Origin: DATCJU01 sp036562635
GTDB lineage: Bacteria > Actinomycetota > Actinomycetes > Mycobacteriales > Pseudonocardiaceae
DNA length: 21,417 nucleotides
Assembly: GCA_036562635.1 (NCBI GenBank)
Contig: DATCJU010000132.1
Coordinates: forward strand, 1 to 21,417
Reading direction: 5' to 3'
The notes under the pieces were generated by a model. It saw nothing but the letters and a program-made list of their open reading frames with translations. It did no database searches and was not told the DNA's origin. Of this stretch, positions 20,405 through 21,417 are shown in pieces. Made by a program: the position numbers and the translations under genes. Positions within the stretch are counted from its first letter, which is position 1. Each line of letters starts with the position of its first letter.

Positions 20405-20950
20405 ATGCCCACCGGTGCCGACACCGTCCCTCCCCCACGACCCGCCCGGCGGCCGATCCCTGGATCCACAGGTACGGCCGCCGGGATGCTCGCCCTGCTC
20501 GCCCTGGTCACCGGCTGCGGGAGCACGGACCCCGTCGCCTGCGACGCCGTGGGCGTGCTGCGTGGTTTCTCCCTGCGCATCGAGCCCCCGACGGCCGCCC
20601 GCACCGGGGCGGCGTCACTGGAGGTGTGCTGGGACGGCACCTGCCGTCAGGAGCAGGTGCCGCTCCATCCGGAGACCACCGCCGTCGTTTCCACCTGCAG
20701 CGGCGAGTCCTGCGGTGTCCGGACCGAGCCCACCGGTGGGCGGTTCGGGTTCGTCGCGGTGCCCGAGCTGCCCACCACGGTGGTCCGGGTCCGGGTCCGG
20801 ATCACCGACACCGCCGGTGCCCCGCTGGTGGAGCGTACGACCGAGCTCACTCCCCACCTGGTGTCCCGAGGTGACCCGCGTTGCGGAGACGGTGGTCCCC
20901 AGGCTGCGCTCACCATCACCGGGGACGGTGAGCTGCGCGTCGGGCGTTGA
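20405..20950 (+). CDS. Putative lipoprotein, unknown function
   Basis: A 181-residue protein with no family I recognise. After a Pro/Arg-rich N-terminus, a hydrophobic stretch GMLALLALVTGC ends in a lipobox-like LVTGC (C38), so it is probably exported and lipidated. The mature part is all-beta in character, with LEVCWDGTCRQEQVPL, VVSTCSGESCGVRTE, FVAVPELPTTVVRVRVRITD, and a final ALTITGDGELRV; its six cysteines between residues 38 and about 155 suggest disulfides. ATG 20405 is taken with a weak AGGA six bases upstream; GTG 20402 or TTG 20342 (after GGAG, overlapping the upstream stop region) are alternatives. It follows the TIGR04222 gene and converges on hemQ with only seven bases between the stops. 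Confidence 0.7.
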   Translation: MPTGADTVPPPRPARRPIPGSTGTAAGMLALLALVTGCGSTDPVACDAVGVLRGFSLRIEPPTAARTGAASLEVCWDGTCRQEQVPLHPETTAVVSTCSGESCGVRTEPTGGRFGFVAVPELPTTVVRVRVRITDTAGAPLVERTTELTPHLVSRGDPRCGDGGPQAALTITGDGELRVGR

Positions 20951-20957
20951 GCCGGGC

Positions 20958-21417
20958 TCAGGGCAGGTTCATGACCAGCTCGGCGGGGGCGACCCGGGTC
21001 CCGGTGTAGAACGGGATCTCCTTCCGGACGTGCCGACGTGCCCCGGTGGCCCGCAGGTGACGCATCAGGTCGACGATCCGGTGCAGCTCGTCCGCCTCGA
21101 AGGCCAGGATCCACTCGTAGTCGCCCAGTGCGAACGAGGCGACCGTGTTGGCCCGCACGTCCGGGTAGTCCCGCGCCTCACGCCCGTGCTCGGCCAACAT
21201 GTTCCGCCGCTCCTCGTCCGGCAGCAGGTACCACTCGTAGGAACGGACGAACGGGTAGACGCACACGTACTTGCGCGGCTCCTCGCCCGCGAGGAACGCC
21301 GGGATGTGGCTCTTGTTGAACTCGGCGGGGCGGTGGAGTGCGGCGCTGCTCCACACCGGCTCCGAAGCCCGACCGAGCGCGGTGGTACGGCGGAAACCGG
21401 TGTAGGCGGCCTGAACC
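20958..21417 (-). CDS. hemQ: Coproheme decarboxylase HemQ, partial (5' part beyond window)
   Basis: The C-terminal 152 residues of HemQ (ChdC), the last enzyme of the coproporphyrin-dependent heme pathway, which converts coproheme to heme b by peroxide-driven loss of two carboxyls. The visible part begins VQAAYTGFRRTTALGRASEPVW in pieces and contains EFNKSHIPAFL, YVCVYPFVRSYEWYLLP with the probable catalytic Tyr in WYLL, MLAEHGREARDYPDV with the probable proximal heme-ligand His in EHG, and TVASFALGDYEWILAFE. The C-terminus RKEIPFYTGTR is typical. About 80 N-terminal residues are lost at the window end. It is the Rv2676c equivalent; hemY and hemE would be expected just beyond. The assignment of the catalytic residues is from family knowledge. 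Confidence 0.95.
   Translation of the reverse strand, partial: VQAAYTGFRRTTALGRASEPVWSSAALHRPAEFNKSHIPAFLAGEEPRKYVCVYPFVRSYEWYLLPDEERRNMLAEHGREARDYPDVRANTVASFALGDYEWILAFEADELHRIVDLMRHLRATGARRHVRKEIPFYTGTRVAPAELVMNLP

Noticed and set aside
20948..20960. 13-bp palindrome made of the two convergent stop codons (lipoprotein gene and hemQ)
   Set aside because: Convergent TGA stops are reverse complements by nature, so much of the symmetry is automatic; the stem is too short to call a terminator.

Overview
The window is 21.4 kb of chromosomal DNA from a high-GC, morphologically complex actinobacterium, most likely of the Pseudonocardiales (family-level inference only). The evidence is an SsgB-type sporulation gene, a right half whose gene order matches what I recall of Mycobacterium tuberculosis Rv2670c-Rv2676c (zapE, ribD-like, TAP-type secreted hydrolase, msrB, hemQ), GTG/TTG starts, strong G/C bias at third codon positions, and many promoters that look leaderless. 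There is no IS element, phage gene, CRISPR array or rRNA operon. Nearly all long ORFs in other frames are shadows of the real genes.

Left block (1-3533): the 3' part of thrS is cut off by the window start. It is followed by tRNA-Val(CAC), a PGPGW-type membrane protein gene on the minus strand, ssgB, and a compact tRNA-Gly(GCC)-tRNA-Cys(GCA)-tRNA-Val(GAC) operon with a promoter and a strong terminator.

Middle block (3534-9912): on the minus strand, a secreted SGNH lipase gene and a beta-propeller lactonase gene. Divergent from them is rocD (ornithine aminotransferase), then a DUF2252 gene ending in a 44-bp perfect palindrome, and a VOC/glyoxalase-fold gene.

Right block (10043-21417): divergent zapE and ribD-like genes; a two-gene DUF6286-amaP membrane operon that lacks its usual Asp23 partner; an ATP-dependent DNA ligase (LigC-like); a TAP-family lipoprotein hydrolase whose nucleophile Ser appears to be Gly; a tiny cysteine-rich peptide gene on the minus strand; a stand-alone LigD-type polymerase gene; an NTF2-like gene; a small tail-anchored membrane protein gene; msrB; a TIGR04222 membrane protein gene whose ribosome binding site and start codon lie in a strong hairpin; a putative lipoprotein gene; and the 3' part of hemQ, cut by the window end.

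The ligase and polymerase together supply the catalytic activities of a bacterial end-joining system, but no Ku gene is in the window. The most novel items are the cysteine-rich peptide (8 Cys in 30 residues, two CxCCxxC motifs), the start-sequestering hairpin, the S-to-G change in the TAP-like hydrolase, and a recurrent TA-NNN-T, 6 nt, ATG architecture at five genes that points to widespread leaderless transcription.
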